Source: JABDQZ01 sp050049775
GTDB taxonomy: Bacteria > Pseudomonadota > Gammaproteobacteria > Chromatiales > Chromatiaceae
NCBI GenBank assembly: GCA_050049775.1
Contig: JASFVP010000006.1
Span: forward strand, 1-64,000
DNA length: 64,000 nt
Direction of reading: 5' to 3'
Positions 8,413 to 17,821 of this stretch are shown piece by piece; position 1 is the stretch's first letter; every line of letters starts with the position of its first letter. The position numbers and the translations under genes are program-made. The notes below the pieces were generated by a model. It did not search any database and had not been told where the DNA came from. It was given only the letters and a program-made list of their open reading frames with translations.

Positions 8413-10572
8413 ATGAGCCAGTTGCGGGTATTGTTTGTATTTTTGTTGCTGGCCGGTTGCAGTGAAGGCCCCTGGAATAACCCGTATTCCAGCCATGGCA
8501 CGGCCGAGAAAATTGCCTATAGCTCTTTTTCCGAACGCCCCAAACACCTCGATCCGGTTCGTTCCTACAGCGCCAATGAATATGTGTTTATTGCACAGAT
8601 CTACGAGCCGCTGTTTCAATATCATTTTCTCAAGCGCCCGTATCAGCTGACGCCATTGACGGCGGCCGAATTGCCGGAAGTGAAACTGTTTGATGCCAGT
8701 GGCCGACAGCTTGAAGGCACTCCGGATGTTGCTGACGTGGCATATACCGAATACCACCTGAAAATCCGGCCGGGCATCCGCTATCAGCCGCATCCCGCTT
8801 TCGCGCAACAGGATTCAGAACTCAAGGACAAGCCTGAATACCAGTATCACAATTTATCCGAACAGGCGTTGGACGACATCCATACACTGGCGGATTTTGC
8901 GACGACCGGCTCTCGTGAGCTGACGGTGGATGATTACATTTACCAGATCAAACGCCTGGCCGATAAAGATCTGCATTCACCGATTGCCGGTGTCATGACC
9001 GAACACATCGACGGTTTTGCCGAGTTCGCCAAACAATTGCAGGCCAGTAAAAAAACACACGGCGAGTCATTTTTTGATTTGCGCCAGTTGGACATGAGTG
9101 GCCTGAAAAAAGTCGATGATCATGAATTCAGTATTCGCATAAAAGGAGTTTATCCGCAGTTTCGTTACTGGCTGGCCATGCCATTTTTTTCACCGATGCC
9201 ATGGGAAGCGGATCGCTTTTACAGCCAGCCCGGCCTGAAGGACAAAAATATCGTGCTGGACTGGTACCCGATCGGCACCGGCCCGTTCATGCTGGCGGAA
9301 AACAACCCGAACCTGCGCATGGTCCTGCAACGTAATCCCAATTTTCACGGCGAACTGTATCCCACGGAAGGTGAGCTTGGTGACCGGGAAGCCGGGCTGC
9401 TCGATGATGCCGGTAAAACCATGCCGTTCATCGACAAGGCGGTTTACAGCCTGGAAAAAGAAAGCATTCCATATTGGAACAAATTTTTGCAGGGCTATTA
9501 CGATACTTCCGGTGTTTCATCGGACAGCTTTGACCAGGCGGTGCAATTCGATGTGCAGGGCGATGCGGATCTGACTGCCGCCATGAAAGACAAGGGCATC
9601 CGCCTGGAAAAGGCCGTTGAAACGAGCATTTTTTATATGGGTTTTAACATGCTCGACGCCACGGTCGGCGGTGATTCCGAACGCACGCGCTTACTGCGCC
9701 AGGCGATCTCGATTGCGGTCGATTACGAAGAATTCATCTCCATCTTCAGGAACGGACGCGGCATGGCGGCGCAAGGACCGATACCACCGGGCATTTTTGG
9801 TGCCGACGGCAGCAGCCAGCCATACAACCCGTATGTGTACAACAAGCTGGACGGCAAGTTACAACGCAAGCCCATCGCCGAGGCGCGTCAGCTTATGGAA
9901 CAAGCGGGCTATCCGGATGGCAAGGACCCGCAAACCGGCAAGCCGCTGTTACTGAATTTTGAAACTACCGCCACCGGCCCGGATGGACGAGCACTGCTGA
10001 GCTGGATTCGCAAACAGTTCTCCAAGCTCGGCATCCAGCTGGTGATTCGAGCTACCGATTACAATCGTTTCCAGGAGAAAATCCGCAAAGGTACGGCGCA
10101 GATTTTCTGGTTTGGCTGGAATGCCGATTACCCGGACCCGGAAAATTTCCTGTTTCTGTTGTACGGTAAAAATGCCAAGGTGGAACATGGCGGCCAGAAT
10201 GATGTGAATTACGTGAATCCGGAATTTGATGCGCTGTTCGACAAAATGAAAAACATGGAAAACGGTCCCGAGCGCCAGAGGATCATCGACCAGATGGTTG
10301 AAATCCTGCGCCATGATGCCCCCTGGAGCTGGGGCTTTTTCCCCAGGGCCTTTGCGTTGTTTCATTCCTGGTATGGCAACGTCAAACCCAATCTCATGGC
10401 CAATAACACACTCAAATACCGCAAAGTGGATACCGAACTACGCCGTCAAAAACGTGAGCAATGGAACCAGCCGATTGTCTGGCCGCTATGGCTACTCGGC
10501 ATAGTCTTGTTGCTATCGATCCTTCCTGCAATTCGAATTTACAAACAACATGAAAAGCAGGTGGCGCAATGA
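8413..10572 (+). CDS. Peptide-type ABC transporter substrate-binding lipoprotein with C-terminal membrane segment
   Basis: This is a family 5 extracellular solute-binding protein (DppA/OppA/YejA type) of about 719 residues and the receptor of the importer encoded by the next three genes. The start at 8413 is chosen because it gives a compact lipoprotein signal ending in LLLAGC (Cys16); a longer frame from 8362 would bury the signal. The ligand domain contains the usual YNP, GFN and YPDP motifs. Unusually, the protein ends with a hydrophobic stretch (about residues 690-708, WPLWLLGIVLLLSILPAI), so it may be anchored at both ends. The gene overlaps the next one by 4 bp. The substrate cannot be told from sequence; the order resembles the peptide importer found at this locus in Pseudomonas. 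Confidence 0.88.
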   Translation: MSQLRVLFVFLLLAGCSEGPWNNPYSSHGTAEKIAYSSFSERPKHLDPVRSYSANEYVFIAQIYEPLFQYHFLKRPYQLTPLTAAELPEVKLFDASGRQLEGTPDVADVAYTEYHLKIRPGIRYQPHPAFAQQDSELKDKPEYQYHNLSEQALDDIHTLADFATTGSRELTVDDYIYQIKRLADKDLHSPIAGVMTEHIDGFAEFAKQLQASKKTHGESFFDLRQLDMSGLKKVDDHEFSIRIKGVYPQFRYWLAMPFFSPMPWEADRFYSQPGLKDKNIVLDWYPIGTGPFMLAENNPNLRMVLQRNPNFHGELYPTEGELGDREAGLLDDAGKTMPFIDKAVYSLEKESIPYWNKFLQGYYDTSGVSSDSFDQAVQFDVQGDADLTAAMKDKGIRLEKAVETSIFYMGFNMLDATVGGDSERTRLLRQAISIAVDYEEFISIFRNGRGMAAQGPIPPGIFGADGSSQPYNPYVYNKLDGKLQRKPIAEARQLMEQAGYPDGKDPQTGKPLLLNFETTATGPDGRALLSWIRKQFSKLGIQLVIRATDYNRFQEKIRKGTAQIFWFGWNADYPDPENFLFLLYGKNAKVEHGGQNDVNYVNPEFDALFDKMKNMENGPERQRIIDQMVEILRHDAPWSWGFFPRAFALFHSWYGNVKPNLMANNTLKYRKVDTELRRQKREQWNQPIVWPLWLLGIVLLLSILPAIRIYKQHEKQVAQ

Positions 10573-11546
10573 CGGCTTATATCATTCGTCGCCTGCTGTA
10601 TGCGTTTCCGATTCTTCTGGGCGTGAACATATTTACCTTCATGCTGTTTTTTGTCGTCAACTCTCCCGATGACATGGCGCGCATGCATCTCGGTGTTAAA
10701 CGGGTTACAGAGGATGCTGTTAGCAGCTGGAAAGCTGAACGCGGTTATGACAAGCCGATATTGTTTAATGAACAACAGCAGGGCATAGCCAAAGTTACCG
10801 ATACGATTTTCTTCCAGAAATCTATTAACCTGTTTGTGTTCAATTTTGGCCAATCCGACAGCGGCCGCGACATTCTGTATGATATCTCGCAACGTATGTG
10901 GCCCAGCCTGGCGATTGCGGTGCCGGTGCTGTTGGTTGGGCTGGCGATCAATATCACGTTTGCCTTGCTGATCGCGTTTTTTCGCGCTACCTATATCGAT
11001 TTCTGGGGCGTGATTCTGTGTGTCATCATGATGTCGATATCCAGCCTGTTCTACATCATTGGTGGCCAGTTCCTGGCCGGAAAGCTACTGCATCTGGTGC
11101 CGATATCCGGTTATGAGCCGGGCAGCGGGGCGCTTAAATTCCTGATTCTGCCTGTCATCATCGGTGTCATCGGCGGCATTGGCTCAGGCACACGCTGGTA
11201 CCGCACCTTGTTTCTTGAGGAAATCAACAAGGACTATGTGCGCACCGCGCGGGCCAAAGGCCTGGCCGAGCAGGTCGTGCTGTTTCGCCATGTGTTCCAG
11301 AATGCGCTGATTCCGATACTCACCGGTGTGGTGGTGGTCTTGCCCTTGCTGTTCATGGGTAGCCTGATCACCGAATCGTTTTTCGGCATACCAGGACTTG
11401 GCAGCTACACCATTGATGCGATCAACAACCAGGATTTCGCCATCGTGCGCTCGATGGTATTTCTCGGTTCGGTGCTGTACATCATCGGCCTGATCCTGAC
11501 CGATATTTCCTATACGCTGGTCGACCCGCGCGTGAGACTGTCCTGA
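10569..11546 (+). CDS. ABC transporter permease, DppB/OppB/YejB family
   Basis: This integral membrane protein of 325 residues forms half of the translocation channel. It has the family pattern of six membrane helices with a large periplasmic loop after the first, and the cytoplasmic EAA-type coupling motif (DYVRTARAKGLAEQVVLFRHVFQNALIPI) that contacts the ATPase is clear. It overlaps the receptor gene by ATGA and the next permease by one base, so translation of the four genes is coupled. Confidence 0.93.
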   Translation: MTAYIIRRLLYAFPILLGVNIFTFMLFFVVNSPDDMARMHLGVKRVTEDAVSSWKAERGYDKPILFNEQQQGIAKVTDTIFFQKSINLFVFNFGQSDSGRDILYDISQRMWPSLAIAVPVLLVGLAINITFALLIAFFRATYIDFWGVILCVIMMSISSLFYIIGGQFLAGKLLHLVPISGYEPGSGALKFLILPVIIGVIGGIGSGTRWYRTLFLEEINKDYVRTARAKGLAEQVVLFRHVFQNALIPILTGVVVVLPLLFMGSLITESFFGIPGLGSYTIDAINNQDFAIVRSMVFLGSVLYIIGLILTDISYTLVDPRVRLS

Positions 11547-12964
11547 TGTTGTCGATTGGCTGGCCGCAACTGGTGGTGTTATGGACGGATGCACTGATTT
11601 ATGTGTTGCTGGCGGTGGTGATCGCCTTTATCTGGTTTGCTGCTAAGCGGCCACATCTGGCACGTCCCTGGTCTTTGGTGTTGACCAGTCGCACCGGCCT
11701 GAGCACGCTGATCGTACTGCTGTTTTACGTCGTTATCGGCCTGCTGGATTCAATTCATTACCGGCCGCAAGCCAGCGATGATGAGCAGACCAAGGAAACC
11801 GAAGAGTTGCTCAGTACGCTCGATTATGTGCTGAGCGATTTGCGGCATCGTCAGGAAAAAACCTATTCCGCACCGCTTGCCACACATTTGTACAGCAAGG
11901 AAAACATCGAGCTCGACGATGGCACCACGCTGCGCGATTACCCGCGTTTGCAATATGGCGGTGCTCATCTGGCTGATCCACAACAGGACTGGGCCGCTGA
12001 TATCGCCTGGTTGACAATAAAAGGCGCGCTGCTCGCCGTACCGCTGTGGTTGCTGGCAATCGCTGTGATTGTGCTGGTATCCGCCCGGCGGCAGCGGCAG
12101 GAGTTTATACAACAGTGGTGGCGCATCTGGCGTAATAAAGCGGCTGTGCCGTGGCGTTCGGGTTTTGTCACCTTGCTGCTGCTGTTTCTTGTGGCCGGCA
12201 GCGTCGTGAGCCTGTCTGGTCAGTATCACTTACTGGGTACCGACAAGGTCGGGGAGGACGTGCTGTATCAGGCGCTGAAAAGTATACGCACCGGCCTGGT
12301 CATCGGTACATTGACGACGCTGGTGATGCTGCCGGCAGCGATTCTGCTTGGCATCATGGCAGGCTATTTCAAGGGCTGGGTCGACGATGTGATTCAGTAC
12401 ACCTATACCACGTTGAACTCGATCCCCGGCGTGTTGCTGATTGCCGCGGCGATTCTCATGATGCAGATTTACATCAGCAATCACGAGGAACAATTTACCA
12501 GCGTGATCGAACGCGCCGACATCCGTTTGTTGTTTCTGTGCATGATCCTCGGTGTGACCAGCTGGACCGGACTCTGCCGCTTGCTGCGCGGTGAGAGTTT
12601 CAAATTACGCGAACTTGATTATGTGCAGGCTTCGACCGCGTTCGGTGTCGGAAATTTCACCATCATTCTGCGTCACATCATGCCGAACGTCCTGCACATT
12701 GTCATGATTACCGTGGTGCTGGATTTCAGTGGTCTGGTGCTGGCCGAAGCGGTCCTGTCCTACGTCAACATTGGCGTCGATCCAAGCACCTACAGCTGGG
12801 GTAATATGATCAACAGCGCGCGCCTGGAAATGGCGCGCGAACCGGTCGTCTGGTGGTCACTCAGCGCCGCCTTGCTGTTCATGTTCACCTTGGTGCTGGC
12901 CGCCAACCTGTTTTCCGATGTGGTGCGGGATGCCTTTGATCCGAGATTGAGGAGTCAGTCGTGA
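11546..12964 (+). CDS. ABC transporter permease, DppC/OppC family with long N-terminal extension
   Basis: This is the second channel subunit. At 472 residues it is about 150-180 residues longer than standard OppC or DppC. The extra N-terminal part has three predicted membrane segments (about 8-28, 50-68 and 150-172) and a charged loop between them. The conventional permease core follows, with the coupling motif LDYVQASTAFGVGNFTIILRHIMPN. It overlaps its neighbours on both sides (one base upstream, four downstream). Confidence 0.9.
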   Translation: MLSIGWPQLVVLWTDALIYVLLAVVIAFIWFAAKRPHLARPWSLVLTSRTGLSTLIVLLFYVVIGLLDSIHYRPQASDDEQTKETEELLSTLDYVLSDLRHRQEKTYSAPLATHLYSKENIELDDGTTLRDYPRLQYGGAHLADPQQDWAADIAWLTIKGALLAVPLWLLAIAVIVLVSARRQRQEFIQQWWRIWRNKAAVPWRSGFVTLLLLFLVAGSVVSLSGQYHLLGTDKVGEDVLYQALKSIRTGLVIGTLTTLVMLPAAILLGIMAGYFKGWVDDVIQYTYTTLNSIPGVLLIAAAILMMQIYISNHEEQFTSVIERADIRLLFLCMILGVTSWTGLCRLLRGESFKLRELDYVQASTAFGVGNFTIILRHIMPNVLHIVMITVVLDFSGLVLAEAVLSYVNIGVDPSTYSWGNMINSARLEMAREPVVWWSLSAALLFMFTLVLAANLFSDVVRDAFDPRLRSQS

Positions 12965-15006
12965 AATCATCAACCCTGTCTGCCGACCAGGAACCGGAGC
13001 AGAACTGCTTGTTGAGCATTCGTCACCTCAGCACCGAGCTGGGCAGTCAGGAGTCGCCGGTGCGGGCGGTTGATGATGTCAGCTTTGATGTCTTTGCCGG
13101 CGAGACCTTGGCACTGCTGGGTGAATCCGGTTGTGGCAAGTCGATGACGGCGCTGTCGATGATGCGGCTGTTACCGGCTGGCGGCCGCATTGCCGGTGGC
13201 GAGGTACAGCTGGATGATACGGCCGTGTTGGCGCAGACCGAGAAACAGATGCGACAGGTACGCGGCGGTCGCATGGCGATGATTTTCCAGGAGCCGATGA
13301 CCTCGTTGAATCCGGTCATGAAAATCGGTGAACAGATTGCCGAGTCGGTGCGTCTGCACGATAGTCGGTCGGCCGGTCGTATTGGTGAACGAGTGGTGGA
13401 GTTGCTTCGCCAGGTCGGCATACCGGATCCGGTCAGGCGTGCGGAAGAGTATCCGCATCAGTTGTCCGGCGGCATGAAACAGCGTGTCATGATTGCGATT
13501 GCACTGGCCGGGCGACCACAGGTATTGATTGCCGATGAACCGACCACGGCGCTGGATGTAACCATCCAGGCGCAGGTGCTGAATCTGCTCAAGGACTTGC
13601 AGCAGGAAACCGGCATGGCGATTTTGCTGATCACCCATGATCTGGGTGTGGTGGCCGAAGTCGCCGACCGGGTGGCGGTGATGTATGCCGGCCAGATCAT
13701 CGAGACCGCGACGGTCGGCCAGTTTTTCGAGTCGCCGGCGCATCCCTACAGCCGCAAGCTGTTTGACTCACTGCCGAGTCGTCACAAAAGAGGCCAGTCG
13801 CTGGCGGTGATTCGCGGCACGGTACCCTCGCTGAAATCTCGCTTCAGCCGCTGCCGCTTTATTGAGCGCTGTGATGAACAGATTGCCGCCTGTCAGGCGC
13901 AATTGCCACCCTGGAGCGGTGATATCGATAACGGTGTGCGTTGCCATCTTTCGCAATCCGGGCAGAAGCCAGCAAGCCGGTTGCAAGGCGAGGTTGCGTC
14001 ACGGGTAGCGGCGGAGTCCGCCAATGCCGCGAAGCAGCAAACCTTGTTACGACTGCAGGATGTCAAGGTGCATTTCCCGATCCAGAAAGGCGTGTTCCGT
14101 CGCACGGTTGGCTACGTCAAGGCGGTCGACGGCGTCAGCCTTGATATCCCGCAGGGCAGGACGCTGGCGCTGGTGGGTGAATCCGGTTGTGGCAAGACCA
14201 CGGTCGGCAAGGCGCTGCTGCAATTGATTCGCCCGACTGCCGGTCAGGTGCAGTTTGAGGATACCGAACTGACGCAGCTTAAGGGGCAGGCATTACGCTC
14301 TCGACGCCGGGACTTGCAGATCATTTTCCAGGACCCGGTTTCGAGCATGAATCCACGTATGCTGGTTGAGGACATCATCGCCGAAGGCATGATTGCGCAG
14401 AAAATCGGTGCCGGCAGAAAGCAACGCGCCGAGCGCATCGCCAGCCTGCTTGAGCAGGTCGGACTGTCGACGGATGCGATGACGCGTTATCCGCATGAAT
14501 TTTCCGGCGGCCAGCGTCAGCGTATCTGTGTCGCGCGTGCGTTGGCGGTTGAGCCGCAATTGATTGTCTGTGACGAGCCGACCAGTGCGCTGGATGTTTC
14601 GGTGCAGGCGCAGATTCTCAATTTGCTAAAACAGTTGCAGGATGAGCTGGGTTTGTCTTACCTGTTTATCACGCACGATATTTCCGTGGTGTCCTACCTG
14701 GCGCATGAGATTGCCGTCATGTATCTGGGGCGTATTGTTGAAAGCGGCACGGTGGAGGAGATTCTCGACAATCCGCAACATCCGTACACGCGTTCTTTGC
14801 TGGCTGCCGTGCCGGTGCCGGACCCGCAATCGGTGCGCCAGCGCCAGGGGCTCAGTGGGGACATGCCATCACCGGCCAATCCACCCAGCGGTTGTTTTTT
14901 TCATCCGCGTTGCCCGGACGCCCAGCCGCAATGCAGCCAAGCGTATCCGGACTTTAGCCGATTGAGTGAGACACACCGTGTTGCCTGTGTGCTGGCGCAG
15001 CGGTAA
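12961..15006 (+). CDS. Fused double ATP-binding subunit of peptide ABC importer (OppD-OppF/YejF type)
   Basis: One 681-residue chain contains both nucleotide-binding domains. The first has Walker A GESGCGKS at 54-61 and signature LSGGMKQR; the second has Walker A GESGCGKT at 406-413 and FSGGQRQR. Each is followed by the Cys-containing C-terminal extension typical of OppD/OppF, which often binds an iron-sulfur cluster. The start is a GTG overlapping the stop of the upstream permease. It closes the four-gene importer and ends 8 bp from a convergent hydrolase gene. Confidence 0.94.
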   Translation: MKSSTLSADQEPEQNCLLSIRHLSTELGSQESPVRAVDDVSFDVFAGETLALLGESGCGKSMTALSMMRLLPAGGRIAGGEVQLDDTAVLAQTEKQMRQVRGGRMAMIFQEPMTSLNPVMKIGEQIAESVRLHDSRSAGRIGERVVELLRQVGIPDPVRRAEEYPHQLSGGMKQRVMIAIALAGRPQVLIADEPTTALDVTIQAQVLNLLKDLQQETGMAILLITHDLGVVAEVADRVAVMYAGQIIETATVGQFFESPAHPYSRKLFDSLPSRHKRGQSLAVIRGTVPSLKSRFSRCRFIERCDEQIAACQAQLPPWSGDIDNGVRCHLSQSGQKPASRLQGEVASRVAAESANAAKQQTLLRLQDVKVHFPIQKGVFRRTVGYVKAVDGVSLDIPQGRTLALVGESGCGKTTVGKALLQLIRPTAGQVQFEDTELTQLKGQALRSRRRDLQIIFQDPVSSMNPRMLVEDIIAEGMIAQKIGAGRKQRAERIASLLEQVGLSTDAMTRYPHEFSGGQRQRICVARALAVEPQLIVCDEPTSALDVSVQAQILNLLKQLQDELGLSYLFITHDISVVSYLAHEIAVMYLGRIVESGTVEEILDNPQHPYTRSLLAAVPVPDPQSVRQRQGLSGDMPSPANPPSGCFFHPRCPDAQPQCSQAYPDFSRLSETHRVACVLAQR

Positions 15007-15014
15007 CGGCTTTA

Positions 15015-15905
15015 TTACTGTTCCAGCATTTCGACCATCTGGTCGGCTACGTCTTCCGAGTAAAGGTCACGGAAAAAGTGGTCGGCTCCGTCGATCACAA
15101 CCAGTTGTGACTTGTCACCATCAACAACGGCCTCGGTTTTCTCAATCAGATTGGCGACCGTGGTGTCGGCACTACCGGCAAAAATCACTACCGGCTTGTT
15201 GATGCGACCGATCAGGCTGGGCGTGTTCATATCGGCATCGTTGTCGTAATAGTCGACAACCGCTTCTGCGCTGGCAGAGGTGTTTTCACAATAGATAAAG
15301 CCGACATTTTCCAGCATCTGCTCACCTTTGCCGGCGGCAACCAGCGCTTTGGCCTTGTCCAGCAACGGCTGCAACGGCTGTCCATAACGTTTCTGGTAAC
15401 CGGCGTGCAGGTATTTGTTATCCCAGGTCATCGGTGCGATCAGGAATACCGCCTGCACCGAATCATCGGCATACGCAGCCGCGTAGCGTGCGGTCTGGTT
15501 GCCACCGCGTGAGTGACCGAGCAGGACGATTTTCTGTACGCCTTGTTGTTTCAGCCATTGATGCCAGGCGCCAATTTCATTCACCGCATCGGTATGCTTG
15601 TGTGTATGTGGCGTGGCGCAGTCGTACATGCCGGAGCGCTGATCCAGACCCAGGCTAAGGTTGATGGATAACGAGCTGAAACCGCGGTCAGCCAGCATGT
15701 TCTGCAGGCCACTCATGATTTCCATCTGGCCATGGGCAAGGGTGCCGTGGGTCATGAGAAACACCGGCCCTTCCGGCCAGTTGCCATCCACTTTCTTCAG
15801 ATTGGCTGTTAATGTCAGGCCGTCATGGGGTAATTTGACTGTTTCCGCACTAGCGTGTGAAACAAAGCACAACAGTAACAGAAATACGAATGATAACCGA
15901 TACAT
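15015..15905 (-). CDS. Secreted alpha/beta hydrolase of unknown substrate
   Basis: The 296-residue protein has an N-terminal signal peptide ending in SHASA (cleavage after residue 20) and an alpha/beta-hydrolase core. The nucleophile elbow GHSRGG places Ser132; likely partners are Asp247 (AGSAD) and His276 (GADHFF). An MTHGTLAHG segment near residue 51 supplies the oxyanion-hole region. It is probably a periplasmic esterase or peptidase-like enzyme; the substrate is unknown. It sits 58 bp downstream of mltD on the same strand, where related genomes usually have no such gene. Confidence 0.8.
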   Translation of the reverse strand: MYRLSFVFLLLLCFVSHASAETVKLPHDGLTLTANLKKVDGNWPEGPVFLMTHGTLAHGQMEIMSGLQNMLADRGFSSLSINLSLGLDQRSGMYDCATPHTHKHTDAVNEIGAWHQWLKQQGVQKIVLLGHSRGGNQTARYAAAYADDSVQAVFLIAPMTWDNKYLHAGYQKRYGQPLQPLLDKAKALVAAGKGEQMLENVGFIYCENTSASAEAVVDYYDNDADMNTPSLIGRINKPVVIFAGSADTTVANLIEKTEAVVDGDKSQLVVIDGADHFFRDLYSEDVADQMVEMLEQ

Positions 15906-15963
15906 AACAGCACCCTATGTTATTAATAAACAACTAGTTATTGATTGATTTTAATGTTGATTG

Positions 15964-17655
15964 TCAAAGTTGTTCAGTGACATCAACCTTGAGCTTCAGG
16001 GTCTGCCCCGGCTGCAGATAGCGGCCCTTGAGGCGGTTCCATTTTCTCAGGTCGCTGACTTTAACATTAAATTTGTCTGCGATACGAGATAAAGAATCAC
16101 CCTTACGGATGGTGTAACGGATGCTGGTTTCACGATTGGGGTTGATTTGCGACGGGTTCAGCACAGCCAACTGGTTTTCACTGTTAGCGACCCAGAGCAC
16201 GAGATCTTGTCCCGGGTGCAGGGTGTCACGCGGTGCCATGCCGTTCCAGGCCGCCAGTTTCTTGTAGGAGACACCGTGGCTACGGGCGATGTCCCATAAA
16301 TTGTCACCCGGTTGCACGGTGTATTCGATGCGGTTGCCGGAACGCTGCTTGCTCTGTTTTGCCGCGAGGCGTTGGCTTTGTGATAAGTGGTACTTCTCGT
16401 CCGGCTGGCTGGAAACCGGGATCAACAGATGTTTGCCGGCGCGGATGCGTGACGAGCGCAGCTTGTTGACACTTTTCAACACCTCGTCAGTGGTGCGAAA
16501 ACGGCGAGCGATGACGCTCAGGGAATCGCCTTTTTTGATTTTATAGCGCAGCCATTGCAGGCGGTCTGCGTCATCGAGACTGGCGAGCGCCGTTTCGAAC
16601 GAGGCCTTTACCTCGATCGGCACCAGCAGGTGGTGCGGCCCGTCCGGGTCGGTGGCCCAGCGGTTAAAGGCCGGGTTGAGCTGGTAGAGTTCGTCCATGC
16701 TGATGCCGGCCAGTTCTGCAGCTTTGGCCAGGTCGATCTGGCCGCCGGTATCGACACGGGCAAAATACGGCTCGTACGGGATGTCCTGCAGTTGCAGGCC
16801 TAACTCCGGTGCTTGCTCGATGATTTTGCTGATGGCAAGCAGGCGTGGTACGTAACTGGTGGTCTCGCGCGGCAGTTTTAAGGACCAGAAATCGGTCGGG
16901 CGTTGTTTGCGGCGGTTTTTGCGAATCGCCTTGTTGACGTTGCCGGCGCCGGCATTATAGGCCGCCAGGGCCAGCTCCCAGTCGCCATCAAACTTGTTCG
17001 ACAGTGCCGTGAGATAATCCAGCGCTGCGTTGGATGCCGCAACCACATCGCGTCGGCCGTCATACCACCAGGTTTGTTTGAGACCGTACATGCGGCCGGT
17101 GGAAGGAATGAACTGCCACAGGCCGGAGGCGCGGCCCGGTGAATAGGCAAAAGGCTGGAAAGCGCTTTCCACCACCGGTAACAGTACCAGCTCGGTCGGC
17201 AACTGGCGTTTTTCCACTTCAGCGAGGATGTAGGGTAAATAGGGTCTGGCACGTTGCTGCACGCGCTCAAGGTATTCGGGGTGCTTCAGGTACCAGTCAA
17301 TTTCGCGCTGCACGCGCCGGTTGTCGGGTTTGCTGAGCTGGAAGCCCTGGCGTATGCGATGCCAGACGTTCGCTTGAGTGATCGCCGGATCAGCGGCTTC
17401 TGCAGCAGCAATTGTTTCATCAGTCTGCTGTAGAGAATCTTTCGTGTTCGCCACAGGCGCCAGGGTCTCTTCGGCTGGCAAGCCACGGGTCTGACTTTGC
17501 GATGCCGTGACAGCGGATTCCACTGGCGGCTGGGATGCTGCTTGCTGCCATGGTAATGTCTGGCAACCGGCCAGCAGGCTGACACAGGCAAGCCCCGCCA
17601 GTCTGACCAAGGAAAATGTGCTGATGTGTTGTTTTTGTCGCATAATCAAAACCAT
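15964..17655 (-). CDS. mltD: Membrane-bound lytic murein transglycosylase D
   Basis: MltD cleaves the glycan strands of peptidoglycan from the outer-membrane side. The 563-residue precursor has a lipobox LLAGC (Cys31), a family 1 lytic transglycosylase domain at about 135-300 with catalytic Glu163 (VVESAFQPFAYSPGRASGLWQF region), and three C-terminal LysM peptidoglycan-binding repeats at about 371-413, 444-488 and 513-556. An alternative ATG lies four codons downstream. The usual divergent neighbour gloB is absent here; a methyltransferase gene is divergent instead. Confidence 0.95.
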   Translation of the reverse strand: MVLIMRQKQHISTFSLVRLAGLACVSLLAGCQTLPWQQAASQPPVESAVTASQSQTRGLPAEETLAPVANTKDSLQQTDETIAAAEAADPAITQANVWHRIRQGFQLSKPDNRRVQREIDWYLKHPEYLERVQQRARPYLPYILAEVEKRQLPTELVLLPVVESAFQPFAYSPGRASGLWQFIPSTGRMYGLKQTWWYDGRRDVVAASNAALDYLTALSNKFDGDWELALAAYNAGAGNVNKAIRKNRRKQRPTDFWSLKLPRETTSYVPRLLAISKIIEQAPELGLQLQDIPYEPYFARVDTGGQIDLAKAAELAGISMDELYQLNPAFNRWATDPDGPHHLLVPIEVKASFETALASLDDADRLQWLRYKIKKGDSLSVIARRFRTTDEVLKSVNKLRSSRIRAGKHLLIPVSSQPDEKYHLSQSQRLAAKQSKQRSGNRIEYTVQPGDNLWDIARSHGVSYKKLAAWNGMAPRDTLHPGQDLVLWVANSENQLAVLNPSQINPNRETSIRYTIRKGDSLSRIADKFNVKVSDLRKWNRLKGRYLQPGQTLKLKVDVTEQL

Positions 17656-17821
17656 GTTCAGTTCAATGCCGTGGGTTGAAAAAAATGCATGTTCAGTTCC
17701 GTGGCAGCTCTTATTCTTAGATCGGCAGCTAAGGCTGGATTTGTAGCTTTTTTATAAGGAATAAGCTTCATAAAGTATCAGTTATTTTTATTAATTATAA
17801 GCAGCGCTCCAGCAACTATAC

